24,864 nt of DNA from an uncultured Collinsella sp. (GTDB taxonomy: Bacteria > Actinomycetota > Coriobacteriia > Coriobacteriales > Coriobacteriaceae), in contig UQUD01000016.1 of assembly GCA_900544225.1 (NCBI GenBank), positions 1 through 24,864 of the forward strand, given 5' to 3'. The position numbers and the translations under genes were made by a program. This document shows positions 16,040-22,089 of the stretch, piece by piece (position 1 is the first letter of the stretch; every line of letters begins with the position of its first letter). Below the pieces are notes generated by a model. The model ran no database searches. It saw only the letters and a list, made by a program, of their open reading frames with translations, and was not told the origin of the DNA.

Positions 16040-17377
16040 TTAGGGAAGTTCGCGCTTGACAACCTCGACGATGTCGTCAACCACACGCTGGGTCAACTCG
16101 TGCGTCTCGGCCTCGGCCATCACACGGACCAGCGGCTCGGTGCCACTCGGACGTACCAGAATGCGGCCGCGACCGTTGAGCTCCTTCTCGGCGGCAGCGA
16201 CGGCGTCCCAAATGGGCTGACAATCGTCCAGGCCGGCCTTATTGTCGGAATGTACGTTGACAAGTACCTGCGGGTACTTCTTCATGATGCCGGCAAGGTC
16301 GGTGAGGGTGCGGCCGGTGCGCTTGAGCACGGCCAGAAGCTGCAGGGCCGTCACCAAGCCGTCGCCGGTGGTGTTGTGCTCCAGGAAGATGATGTGGCCG
16401 GACTGCTCGCCGCCGATGACGGCACCGTCCTCGAGCATACGCTCGAGAACATAGCGGTCGCCCACGGCGGTCTGGACCATCTCGAAGCCCTGCTCCTTCA
16501 TGGCGATGGAGAAGCCTAGGTTGCACATAACGGTCGAGACGATCTCGGAGTTGGCGAGCTTGCCGCGAGCGGCCAGGTCGGAACCGCAGATGGCCAGGAT
16601 GTAGTCGCCATCGATTTCGTTGCCCTCGCTGTCCACGAACAGCACGCGATCGGCGTCGCCATCGTGAGCCAGACCGATGTCGGCGTGGGTGCGCAGCACG
16701 AGCTCGCGCAGGGGCTCAAGATGAGTGGAGCCGCACTCGACGTTAATGTCGGTGCCGCAGTAATCGGTGTTGATGGCATGGACCGTGGCGCCCAGGCGCT
16801 GCAGTGCGGCGGGCGTGGTCTGGCAAGAAGCACCGTGGCCGCAGTCGACGGCAACAACCAGGCCATCGAGCTTAAGGCCGTCGAGCGTGCTGATGGCATG
16901 ATCGACATATGCCTTGCGGGCGTCCTTCATCTTGATGATGTGACCCACACCGGCGCCGGTCGGCAGCGTGTCGGCAGCCATGGCCTCCTCGGACATGACC
17001 CAGGCGCTGATCTCTTCCTCGACAGCATCGGGAAGCTTCATGCCCTTGCGGCTAAAGAACTTGATGCCGTTGAACTCCGGCGGATTGTGCGAAGCAGAGA
17101 TGACGATACCGCCGTCGAGCTCGTTTTGGACGGTGAGCAGCGCCACGGCCGGCGTAGGGATAACGCCGCAGCAGTGCGGTCGGCCGCCCTCGGCCATAAT
17201 GCCGGCGGTCAGAGCGCTCTCGAGCATGGTGCCCGAAAGACGCGTGTCACGGCCGATGCAAATGTCCGGACCAAGGAACTTGGTCGCCGCACGGCCAAGG
17301 CGAAACGCGAGGTCGCACGAGAGGTCGGCGTTGGCGACGCCACGGACGCCATCGGTACCGAAGATGTTCTGGGGCAT
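16040..17377 (-). CDS. glmM: Phosphoglucosamine mutase
   Basis: A 445-aa enzyme that interconverts glucosamine-6-phosphate and glucosamine-1-phosphate, feeding UDP-GlcNAc and peptidoglycan. The N-terminus FGTDGVRG (6-13) and the active-site loop GIVISASHNPPEFNGIKFF (catalytic phospho-Ser S96) identify GlmM. The Mg-binding loop HDGDADRVLFVD, the sugar-binding GGEQSGH and the C-terminal phosphate-binding RPSGTEPLVRVMAEA complete all four family motifs. The start at 17377 has AAGGAG 8 bases upstream; an ATG six codons earlier has none. It follows the rplM-rpsI operon after a terminator, so it needs its own promoter or read-through. GlmM and NagB act on the same substrate with opposite outcomes. 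Confidence 0.96.
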   Translation of the reverse strand: MPQNIFGTDGVRGVANADLSCDLAFRLGRAATKFLGPDICIGRDTRLSGTMLESALTAGIMAEGGRPHCCGVIPTPAVALLTVQNELDGGIVISASHNPPEFNGIKFFSRKGMKLPDAVEEEISAWVMSEEAMAADTLPTGAGVGHIIKMKDARKAYVDHAISTLDGLKLDGLVVAVDCGHGASCQTTPAALQRLGATVHAINTDYCGTDINVECGSTHLEPLRELVLRTHADIGLAHDGDADRVLFVDSEGNEIDGDYILAICGSDLAARGKLANSEIVSTVMCNLGFSIAMKEQGFEMVQTAVGDRYVLERMLEDGAVIGGEQSGHIIFLEHNTTGDGLVTALQLLAVLKRTGRTLTDLAGIMKKYPQVLVNVHSDNKAGLDDCQPIWDAVAAAEKELNGRGRILVRPSGTEPLVRVMAEAETHELTQRVVDDIVEVVKRELP

Positions 17378-17424
17378 AGGATCGCTCCTTCCCAAGTGGG
17401 CAAAACGCAGTCGCCCACCCTAGT

Positions 17425-17470
17425 CGAAAAAGAAAAGCGGGACCCGCCGAGCAATCGGCAGGCCCCGCTT
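17425..17470 (-). terminator. Rho-independent terminator of rplM-rpsI
   Basis: Read on the minus strand, AAGCGGG-CC-TGCCGA / TCGGC-GG-CCCGCTT pairs around a short loop (17435-17470) and runs into TTCTTTTTC. It lies 30 bases after the rpsI stop. Confidence 0.88.
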
Positions 17471-17500
17471 GTACATTGTATCTCGTAAGGAGATAAAACC

Positions 17501-17896
<396 letters not shown>

Positions 17897-17898
17897 CT

Positions 17899-18342
17899 TT
17901 AAGCCTCCAGCTCAATCTTCGTGGGGTTCTGGGCAGCGTGCGGATGCTCGGCACCAGCGTAGACCTTAAGCTTGGTCATCTGGGCACGGCCGAGGGTGGT
18001 CTTGGGCAGCATACCGCGAACGGCGCGCTCGATGACCTTCTCCGGGTGCTTCTCCATAGCCTGGCGGAAGCTCTCAGCCTTGAGGCCGCCGTTGTAGCCG
18101 CTGTGGCGATAATAGGTCTTCGTGTCGGCCTTGTTACCGGTAAGCTGGACCTTATCGGCGTTGATGACGACAACGAAGTCGCCGCAGTCGCTGTTGGGCG
18201 TGAACTGGGGCTTGTTCTTACCGCGCAGGATCATTGCGATCTGGGTGGCAAGACGGCCCAGGACAGCACCATCGGCGTCGACGAGAACCCAGTTGCGCTG
18301 GACCTCGCCCTGCTTGGCGTAGTGAGTCGATTTCGAAATCAC
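17899..18342 (-). CDS. rplM: 50S ribosomal protein uL13
   Basis: A 147-aa protein matching uL13 (about 142-150 aa), an early-assembling 50S protein. Conserved stretches are NWVLVDADGAVLGRLATQIA, GKNKPQFTPNSDCGDFVVVINADKV, KTYYRHSGYNGG and the GMLPKTTLGRAQMTKLKVYAG region. The start codon is GTG at 18342, fixed by GGAGGAG 5 bases upstream. A good promoter (18409-18436) lies about 60 bases ahead and the transcript would begin with a hairpin (18371-18402), a possible autoregulatory leader. It is first gene of the rplM-rpsI operon. Confidence 0.98.
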   Translation of the reverse strand: MISKSTHYAKQGEVQRNWVLVDADGAVLGRLATQIAMILRGKNKPQFTPNSDCGDFVVVINADKVQLTGNKADTKTYYRHSGYNGGLKAESFRQAMEKHPEKVIERAVRGMLPKTTLGRAQMTKLKVYAGAEHPHAAQNPTKIELEA

Positions 18343-18370
18343 TTAGACTCCTCCATGTACAGTACGTGTT

Positions 18371-18402
18371 GTTACAGAGATTCACGGGGCTCTGCAAGTA
18401 AC
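18371..18402 (-). promoter_or_regulatory. 5'-leader hairpin of rplM-rpsI mRNA
   Basis: On the minus strand GTTAC-ttg-CAGAG pairs with CTCTGTAAC, with a short bulge, around a 10-base loop. The hairpin begins at the predicted transcription start and lies upstream of the rplM ribosome site. Leaders that bind uL13 itself are known in other bacteria; whether this is one is inference. Confidence 0.45.
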
Positions 18403-18408
18403 CCGTCC

Positions 18409-18436
18409 ATATTACCCCGCTCGTCGCCCGAGTCAA
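18409..18436 (-). promoter_or_regulatory. Sigma-70 type promoter of rplM-rpsI
   Basis: On the minus strand -35 TTGACT (18431-18436), a 16-base spacer and -10 TAATAT (18409-18414), close to consensus. Transcription would start near 18402, about 60 bases before the GTG start of rplM. Confidence 0.8.
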
Positions 18437-18499
18437 CAGGTATTTTGGCTCTGACCAGACTTTCTGCACATGTCGTCCATGGGTCATGACGTCGCGACG

Positions 18500-19378
18500 C
18501 TAGCGCTCGACAAATGCCTCGATATCACTCAGTAGGCGCTTTGCCTCCTGGCGGCCCTGAATATACAGGTCGAGGAGCTTTGCCGGATCGTGCTCAACGT
18601 GGCCGACCTCGACCGGCTTTTGCGGAGCAACGACCAGCGCACGGCCCTCGCGCTCATACTTCCACAGATGCATGCGTTGGATGTTATAGCGGTCGTGGCG
18701 CGTCTCGATAGCCTCGAGCAGGTAGGGGTAGTCGGCATAGCGGGCGCGCGCGGCGGGCATAAACTCGTAAGGCTTTTTCTCGTATGAGCGGTCCTGCGTA
18801 ACGATAACGACCGCACGGTCGAAGCCCGCCTCCTCGAGCACATGCTCGATAGGGACCGAATCGGCTACGCCGCCGTCGACGTATTTGTGCCCGTCAATCT
18901 CGACCGGCGGCGTCACCAGCGGCAGCGACGTCGAGGCGCGCACGGCATCGAGGTCGAGCACGGCGCTTTTGACCGGCAGGTACGCGGCGGTTCCAAAGAG
19001 CATGTCCGTCGCGGCGGCGTACATCTCGATGGGGCTGGCGTCGAACGTCTCGTTGTCAAAGGGATCCAGGCGGTCCTGGACGTTGTTAAAGATAAAGTCG
19101 TAACCCACAATAGAGCCCGTGGACGCAAACGATGCGGCACCCATGTAGCGGCTGTCGTTACAGAAAGCCAGGTTGATGCGGTTGGCACGGCCGATCTGGT
19201 GCGACTTGTAGTTGACGCCGTTGAGGGCGCCGGCCGATACGCCATATACCGCCGGAATCTCGACGCCGACCTCCATGAGGACGTCGAGCACGCCTGCGGT
19301 AAATTGCCCGCGGAAGCTGCCGCCCTCCAAAACGAGCGCGACCTTGCCGGCGTTCTTTGCCCTATCTTCTGCAGTCAT
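18500..19378 (-). CDS. Patatin-like phospholipase
   Basis: A 292-aa protein with the Ser-Asp dyad of the patatin family: oxyanion loop GGSFRG (19-24), nucleophile elbow GVSAG (46-50, S48), and DGG (168-170) with catalytic D168. Bacterial relatives of this size (YjjU/RssA-like) are intracellular or loosely membrane-bound lipid acyl hydrolases; the natural lipid is unknown. No signal peptide is visible. The start at 19378 is chosen because AGGAGG lies 5 bases upstream; an open frame from 19519 would add 47 residues derived partly from the repeat region. It lies upstream of the ribosomal protein operon on the same strand, but that operon has its own promoter. Confidence 0.9.
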   Translation of the reverse strand: MTAEDRAKNAGKVALVLEGGSFRGQFTAGVLDVLMEVGVEIPAVYGVSAGALNGVNYKSHQIGRANRINLAFCNDSRYMGAASFASTGSIVGYDFIFNNVQDRLDPFDNETFDASPIEMYAAATDMLFGTAAYLPVKSAVLDLDAVRASTSLPLVTPPVEIDGHKYVDGGVADSVPIEHVLEEAGFDRAVVIVTQDRSYEKKPYEFMPAARARYADYPYLLEAIETRHDRYNIQRMHLWKYEREGRALVVAPQKPVEVGHVEHDPAKLLDLYIQGRQEAKRLLSDIEAFVER

Positions 19379-19462
19379 ATTGACCTCCTGCTGTTTCGTT
19401 TGGGCTTCTTCTACCCAGTTTTGGGATAGAGAGCGCATTGGTTTTGGAGTTGAGAAGATGGA

Positions 19463-19663
19463 GCGGAAAGCGCGTCCCAGTTTGAGGCGGAATTCCGGGA
19501 TGCGGTTTCCGCTAGCCATTCATTTGGAAATTGCGTCCCGTTCCGAATGAGGATTCCGGGATGCGGTTTCCGCTTGATGTGTCATCCGGAAACTACGTCC
19601 CAGTCTGAGTGCGGATTCCGGGACGCGCTTTCCGCCTGGGCCGCCATTGGGAAGCGCGTCCCA
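19463..19663. repeat. Tandem array of palindromic units (REP/BIME-like)
   Basis: Three complete units and one half unit at 19463-19512, about 19525-19573, about 19587-19635 and 19649-19663, with a period near 62 bases. Each complete unit starts with GGAAA-nn-GCGTCCC-like and ends with GGGAtGCGgTTTCC-like sequence, so every unit folds on itself into a hairpin with a loop of about 18 bases holding GGATTCC or GGAATTCC. Units differ at scattered positions, but mostly keep the pairing. Confidence 0.8.
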
Positions 19664-19687
19664 CCCTGCGTTGCCGTAGCGTTTTCC

Positions 19688-19727
19688 TAACGCTCGCGCC
19701 CTGCACAGAGTTCGATTCTCCGCGGTA
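19688..19727 (+). repeat. 40-bp direct repeat, copy A (tmRNA T-arm-like)
   Basis: Identical to 19898-19937. It contains GAGTTCGATTCTCCGCG, a 17-base match to the T-arm and acceptor start of the tmRNA, but in the opposite orientation to the tmRNA gene. Confidence 0.85.
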
Positions 19728-19897
19728 CGGGGCTTGCGTTGAAGTGGGGCATGGGCAGCCGGAGCTCAATCGGCATCGTATCTATATGTGGTCGAGGCTT
19801 TGCGCGGAGAATCCGCGTATTTGCTTCGCAAATCCGCACCGGCTTCGGCCGCCTGCCGGCGTCCTCGCCCGCTCGCTACAAACGCTCCGCGTTTGCT

Positions 19898-19937
19898 TAA
19901 CGCTCGCGCCCTGCACAGAGTTCGATTCTCCGCGGTA
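19898..19937 (+). repeat. 40-bp direct repeat, copy B (tmRNA T-arm-like)
   Basis: Exact second copy of 19688-19727, 210 bases downstream and 55 bases before the tmRNA 3' end. It could be a remnant of an attachment site or of a recombination event at the tmRNA gene. Confidence 0.85.
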
Positions 19938-19949
19938 TCTATAGGTAAT

Positions 19950-19982
19950 AAAAAAGCAGGTAGAGACACTTCTCTACCTGCT
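19950..19982 (-). terminator. Rho-independent terminator of tmRNA
   Basis: On the minus strand a perfect 12-bp stem AGCAGGTAGAGA/TCTCTACCTGCT (19955-19966 with 19971-19982) with a 4-base loop runs straight into TTTTTT, 10 bases beyond the tmRNA CCA end. Confidence 0.95.
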
Positions 19983-19991
19983 TGTAACTAT

Positions 19992-20355
19992 TGGTGGAGG
20001 CGCGGAGAATCGAACTCCGGTCCACGAAAGCCCCCTGATTGGCGTCTCCAAGCTCAGTCGCTGGTTTTGTCTCGGACGCTTTGCGCGCAGCGACACGCTC
20101 GCGGCGTCCTAATCGGTTCGGTCTTAGCCTGCGCCATACCGATTACGTGCGCAGGAGCATTCCCCTAAAATGACGTCGCGCCGGTGTCGGGGAAATCACC
20201 GGGTTGACGCGCCGCTATAAACTAAGCAGCGAGAGCCATAGGCTCAAAAGAAGAGTTGTTGTCAATTCAATTTGACGGTACCCCTGTTTAACGAGGCGAG
20301 GAGACCTCGGCTTGCTTCCTCTCTCAGAGCTATCGTGTCGAAACCAGTCGCCCCC
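19992..20355 (-). ncRNA. ssrA: tmRNA (SsrA), one-piece form
   Basis: A 364-nt one-piece tmRNA that frees stalled ribosomes and tags their products for proteolysis. The 5' end GGGGGCG with the tmRNA-specific GGTTTCGAC (20337-20345 region) pairs with CGCCTCC of the 3' acceptor strand, with one G-U. The 3' end has the T-arm CGGAG-TTCGATT-CTCCG and an encoded CCA at 19992-19994. The tag reading frame ends SSFEPMALAA followed by TAG; the in-frame codons before it read I-D-N-N, with a TGA just ahead, so the tag is about 13-14 residues. The resume codon is uncertain, as no Ala or Gly codon is present at the expected place. The ALAA tail is the usual protease signal. Confidence 0.95.
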
Positions 20356-20592
20356 GAATGTCGGGAAAGTCTGGATGGTATTGGGCACGGGCACCCAACA
20401 CCCGTCGACTTTTCAAAGAACATACGGGGCGAGCCCCGCTTGCGGAGTGTTATCTTACCACGTTCTGAAAGCGGACAGCTGTTCTATGCACGAGCTGTGA
20501 AGACCCCAATGTGCGCTGCACTTCGCACTTTTGCTACCGATCGCGTCACGTATATTTTCGCCAAGCACAATTGACCCGTCGAAAGGACCGTT
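20356..20592. other. Divergent gap between tmRNA and the 144-aa gene
   Basis: It must hold the tmRNA promoter (minus) and that of the following gene (plus). A short stem CGGGG/CCCCG lies near 20427-20441 and TTGGG/CCCAA near 20381-20398. TATATT at about 20551 could be a -10 box for the plus gene, with no good -35. No gene is supported. Confidence 0.4.
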
Positions 20593-21027
20593 ATGGATAC
20601 CAAGCAGCAACTCGTCAATGCCCTCGTAGGCCTGGGCTCAACCATTACCGAAGCTATGGATGTCATCGAAGGCTTTGTCCCCTGCGGACATCCCGCCCTC
20701 ACGGTATCGAACGCACTCGTCGTGCTGGACGCTGACGATGATGCAGCTCTCGCCCAGCAGCTTGAGACCGTCGAGGGCTTTATCGACCATGTGAGTGAGA
20801 ACCGCGGCGTGTCCGCCTACCACGGCATCGAGGTCGAGCTCGCGGGTCCAAAAGCTGATCTGCTCGCAGCAATCTGCGAGGTAGGCGCCCTTATGCAGAC
20901 CGCAGGCGTCAAGAACACCCAGGTCAACGAGTGGGTCTACCGCAGTCTGGCAGCACTCGATAGCTCCGACGAAAAGGCAGCCGAGCAGCTCGCAGAAAGT
21001 CCCGCCATTAAGGCCGAGCTTTTGTAA
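20593..21027 (+). CDS. Hypothetical protein, 144 aa
   Basis: A 144-aa acidic soluble protein not recognised as any known family. The ATG at 20593 has GAAAGGA about 6 bases ahead, and the codon use (C/G-ending) matches neighbouring genes, so it is likely real. Seen: an N-terminal helix (TKQQLVNALVGLGSTITEAMDVIEG split by a Gly), a CGHPALTVSNALVVLD segment, two Ala/Glu-rich helices, and a C-terminal NEWVYRSLAALDSSDE. There is a single Cys pair member at each of PCGH and ICEV but no metal motif, signal peptide or membrane segment. It is divergent from the tmRNA and convergent with the PIN toxin gene, so context gives no function. Confidence 0.7.
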   Translation: MDTKQQLVNALVGLGSTITEAMDVIEGFVPCGHPALTVSNALVVLDADDDAALAQQLETVEGFIDHVSENRGVSAYHGIEVELAGPKADLLAAICEVGALMQTAGVKNTQVNEWVYRSLAALDSSDEKAAEQLAESPAIKAELL

Positions 21028-21033
21028 ATAGCA

Positions 21034-21055
21034 GATGCGGGTCCCTTGGCGCATC
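21034..21055. terminator. Short hairpin between convergent genes
   Basis: GATGCG/CGCATC (21034-21039 with 21050-21055) lies between the 144-aa gene and the PIN toxin gene. It has no T-run on either side, so a terminator role is weakly supported. Confidence 0.3.
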
Positions 21056-21085
21056 GTCGTCCAAGAGGCCTGCAAACAGTTCGCG

Positions 21086-21601
21086 TCAACTGATAGCCGC
21101 GCCGCCGCGTTCGGCCAAAATAAGAATCGGCATCATTTGACGAGGTGTCTTTGCTGCAAGATCGGCATGTTCGAGCAGTTTGCGATCGTTAGTTACCAAG
21201 TAATCTGCCCCAGCGCGTCTGCATGCCGCCAACACCAAATTATCCTCGTAATCATGATGAAGCGTTAGATACTTATCGGCCAACCACAAATCGGATGCGT
21301 CTGCGCCCACGGCGGTGGCGTTTTCGGTCATATTTCGAACAAACGCCAGCGCGGCCTCGCCTATCGCTCGTGCCGATGCTTCGTCGACCGAGCCTTTTTT
21401 AGCAATAACCCTGCGCTTGAGCTCGTGCTGGACAACATACAGTACATCCTTGGCGATATGCACCGGAAAGAGCAACGTTGCGCCAGATTCCGCAGCCCGT
21501 CCGATAAACGCACGCGCGGCAAGCGACTCGGCATGGTCGACGCAAAACGAATCAACCCATACGTTGGCATCCACCATTATTTTGAGGGGAGCCCCGCTCA
21601 C
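21086..21601 (-). CDS. PIN-domain ribonuclease toxin
   Basis: A 171-aa protein with the PIN nuclease fold, predicted to cut RNA with Mg2+ or Mn2+. Acidic residues expected in the active site are present: D11 in IMVDANVWVD, D120 in HDYEDNLVLAAC and D139 in YLVTNDRKLL. An acidic helix lies between. The start is taken as GTG at 21601, which overlaps the antitoxin stop by 4 bases (GTGA), a classic coupled arrangement; an ATG at 21577 would shorten the protein by 8 residues. The open frame to 21802 overlaps the antitoxin and is not used. It pairs with a RelB/DinJ-like antitoxin rather than the VapB types most often seen with PIN toxins. Target RNA unknown. Confidence 0.85.
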   Translation of the reverse strand: MSGAPLKIMVDANVWVDSFCVDHAESLAARAFIGRAAESGATLLFPVHIAKDVLYVVQHELKRRVIAKKGSVDEASARAIGEAALAFVRNMTENATAVGADASDLWLADKYLTLHHDYEDNLVLAACRRAGADYLVTNDRKLLEHADLAAKTPRQMMPILILAERGGAAIS

Positions 21602-21951
21602 AGGATCATCCCCTTTTGGCGATAGCGCTCGTCCATGGCTTCGGAATAGATTGTGTCCCAATCGCGATCGTCGGATACGGGCAACGTAGCGATGCCCAGG
21701 TCCGCGTAAAGCTGATCCGCCGCCGCCCATGATGCGGCGAACGGAGTATCGGGCGCGACGGTCTGCTGCCGGTCGTCGACGGCCGCAAGCACTTCCTCGC
21801 ACTGCCCGCCACCCTGCGCGACCTTGGCCACCACCTTTTTGATGAGCTCGGGCAGTGACCCGCCCGAAAGCCGCAGCGCTTCCTCGGCACGGTTCTTGAC
21901 CTGGCGATCCACGCGAACGTTCACCTGCGCCATGCCGCTAACAGCACCCAT
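21598..21951 (-). CDS. RelB/DinJ-like antitoxin
   Basis: A 117-aa protein with an N-terminal ribbon-helix-helix segment, MAQVNVRVDRQVKNRAEEA (from residue 7), and the helix following, SLPELIKKVV, like RelB/DinJ DNA-binding antitoxins. The C-terminal part ends in DWDTIYSEAMDERYRQKGMIL, expected to bind and neutralise the toxin. The middle (about 55-85) is longer than in most DinJ proteins. The start at 21951 has GGTGAGG about 5 bases ahead and leaves a leader of about 35 bases from the mapped promoter. GTG at 21990 would be almost leaderless, and ATG at 21933 is also possible. The stop overlaps the toxin start. Repeated TGTGCTAGC sites on its promoter suggest self-repression by the complex. 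Confidence 0.82.
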   Translation of the reverse strand: MGAVSGMAQVNVRVDRQVKNRAEEALRLSGGSLPELIKKVVAKVAQGGGQCEEVLAAVDDRQQTVAPDTPFAASWAAADQLYADLGIATLPVSDDRDWDTIYSEAMDERYRQKGMIL

Positions 21952-21982
21952 CTCAACCTCACCTTCGACTTCCGCTATCTTA

Positions 21983-22020
21983 GCTAGCACAACTATATAT
22001 TACTGCTAGCACATGGTCAA
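21983..22020 (-). promoter_or_regulatory. Promoter and operator of the antitoxin-toxin operon
   Basis: On the minus strand -35 TTGACC (22015-22020), a 17-base spacer and -10 TATAGT (21992-21997). Two identical 9-mers TGTGCTAGC lie at 22005-22013 (in the spacer) and 21983-21991 (at the start point), 22 bases or two helical turns apart. A protein bound to both would block RNA polymerase. Confidence 0.75.
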
Positions 22021-22021
22021 A

Positions 22022-22070
22022 CGCAAAAGGTCTGCATTCTGGCGGCTGCAACACCGCCCAAATGCAGGCC
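22022..22070 (-). terminator. Rho-independent terminator of the metal ATPase gene
   Basis: GGTCTGCATT/AATGCAGGCC (one G-U) with an inner GGCGG/CCGCC stem (22029-22070) is followed on the minus strand by TTTTGCGTTTG. It lies 20 bases past the ATPase stop and just ahead of the antitoxin promoter. Confidence 0.88.
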
Positions 22071-22089
22071 GAAAACTTAAGTAAAAGTG

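Larger units (their letters stand above)
19379..19991. other. Repeat-rich region without genes, next to tmRNA
   Basis: 613 bases between the patatin gene and the tmRNA. It contains a palindromic tandem array (19463-19663), two 40-bp direct repeats (19688-19727, 19898-19937), short stems between them such as GCGGA/TCCGC and ATTTGC/GCAAAT near 19806-19836, and the tmRNA terminator. Open frames at 19609-19944 and 19766-19969 come from the repeats and have no ribosome site. Confidence 0.7.

Noticed and set aside
19463..19663. CRISPR array
   Set aside because: Units are palindromic through their whole length with about 12-base variable gaps, no proper spacers and no cas genes.
19609..19969. Possible small proteins in the repeat region before tmRNA (both strands)
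   Set aside because: Their repeated peptide pieces come from the 40-bp direct repeats; no ribosome sites.
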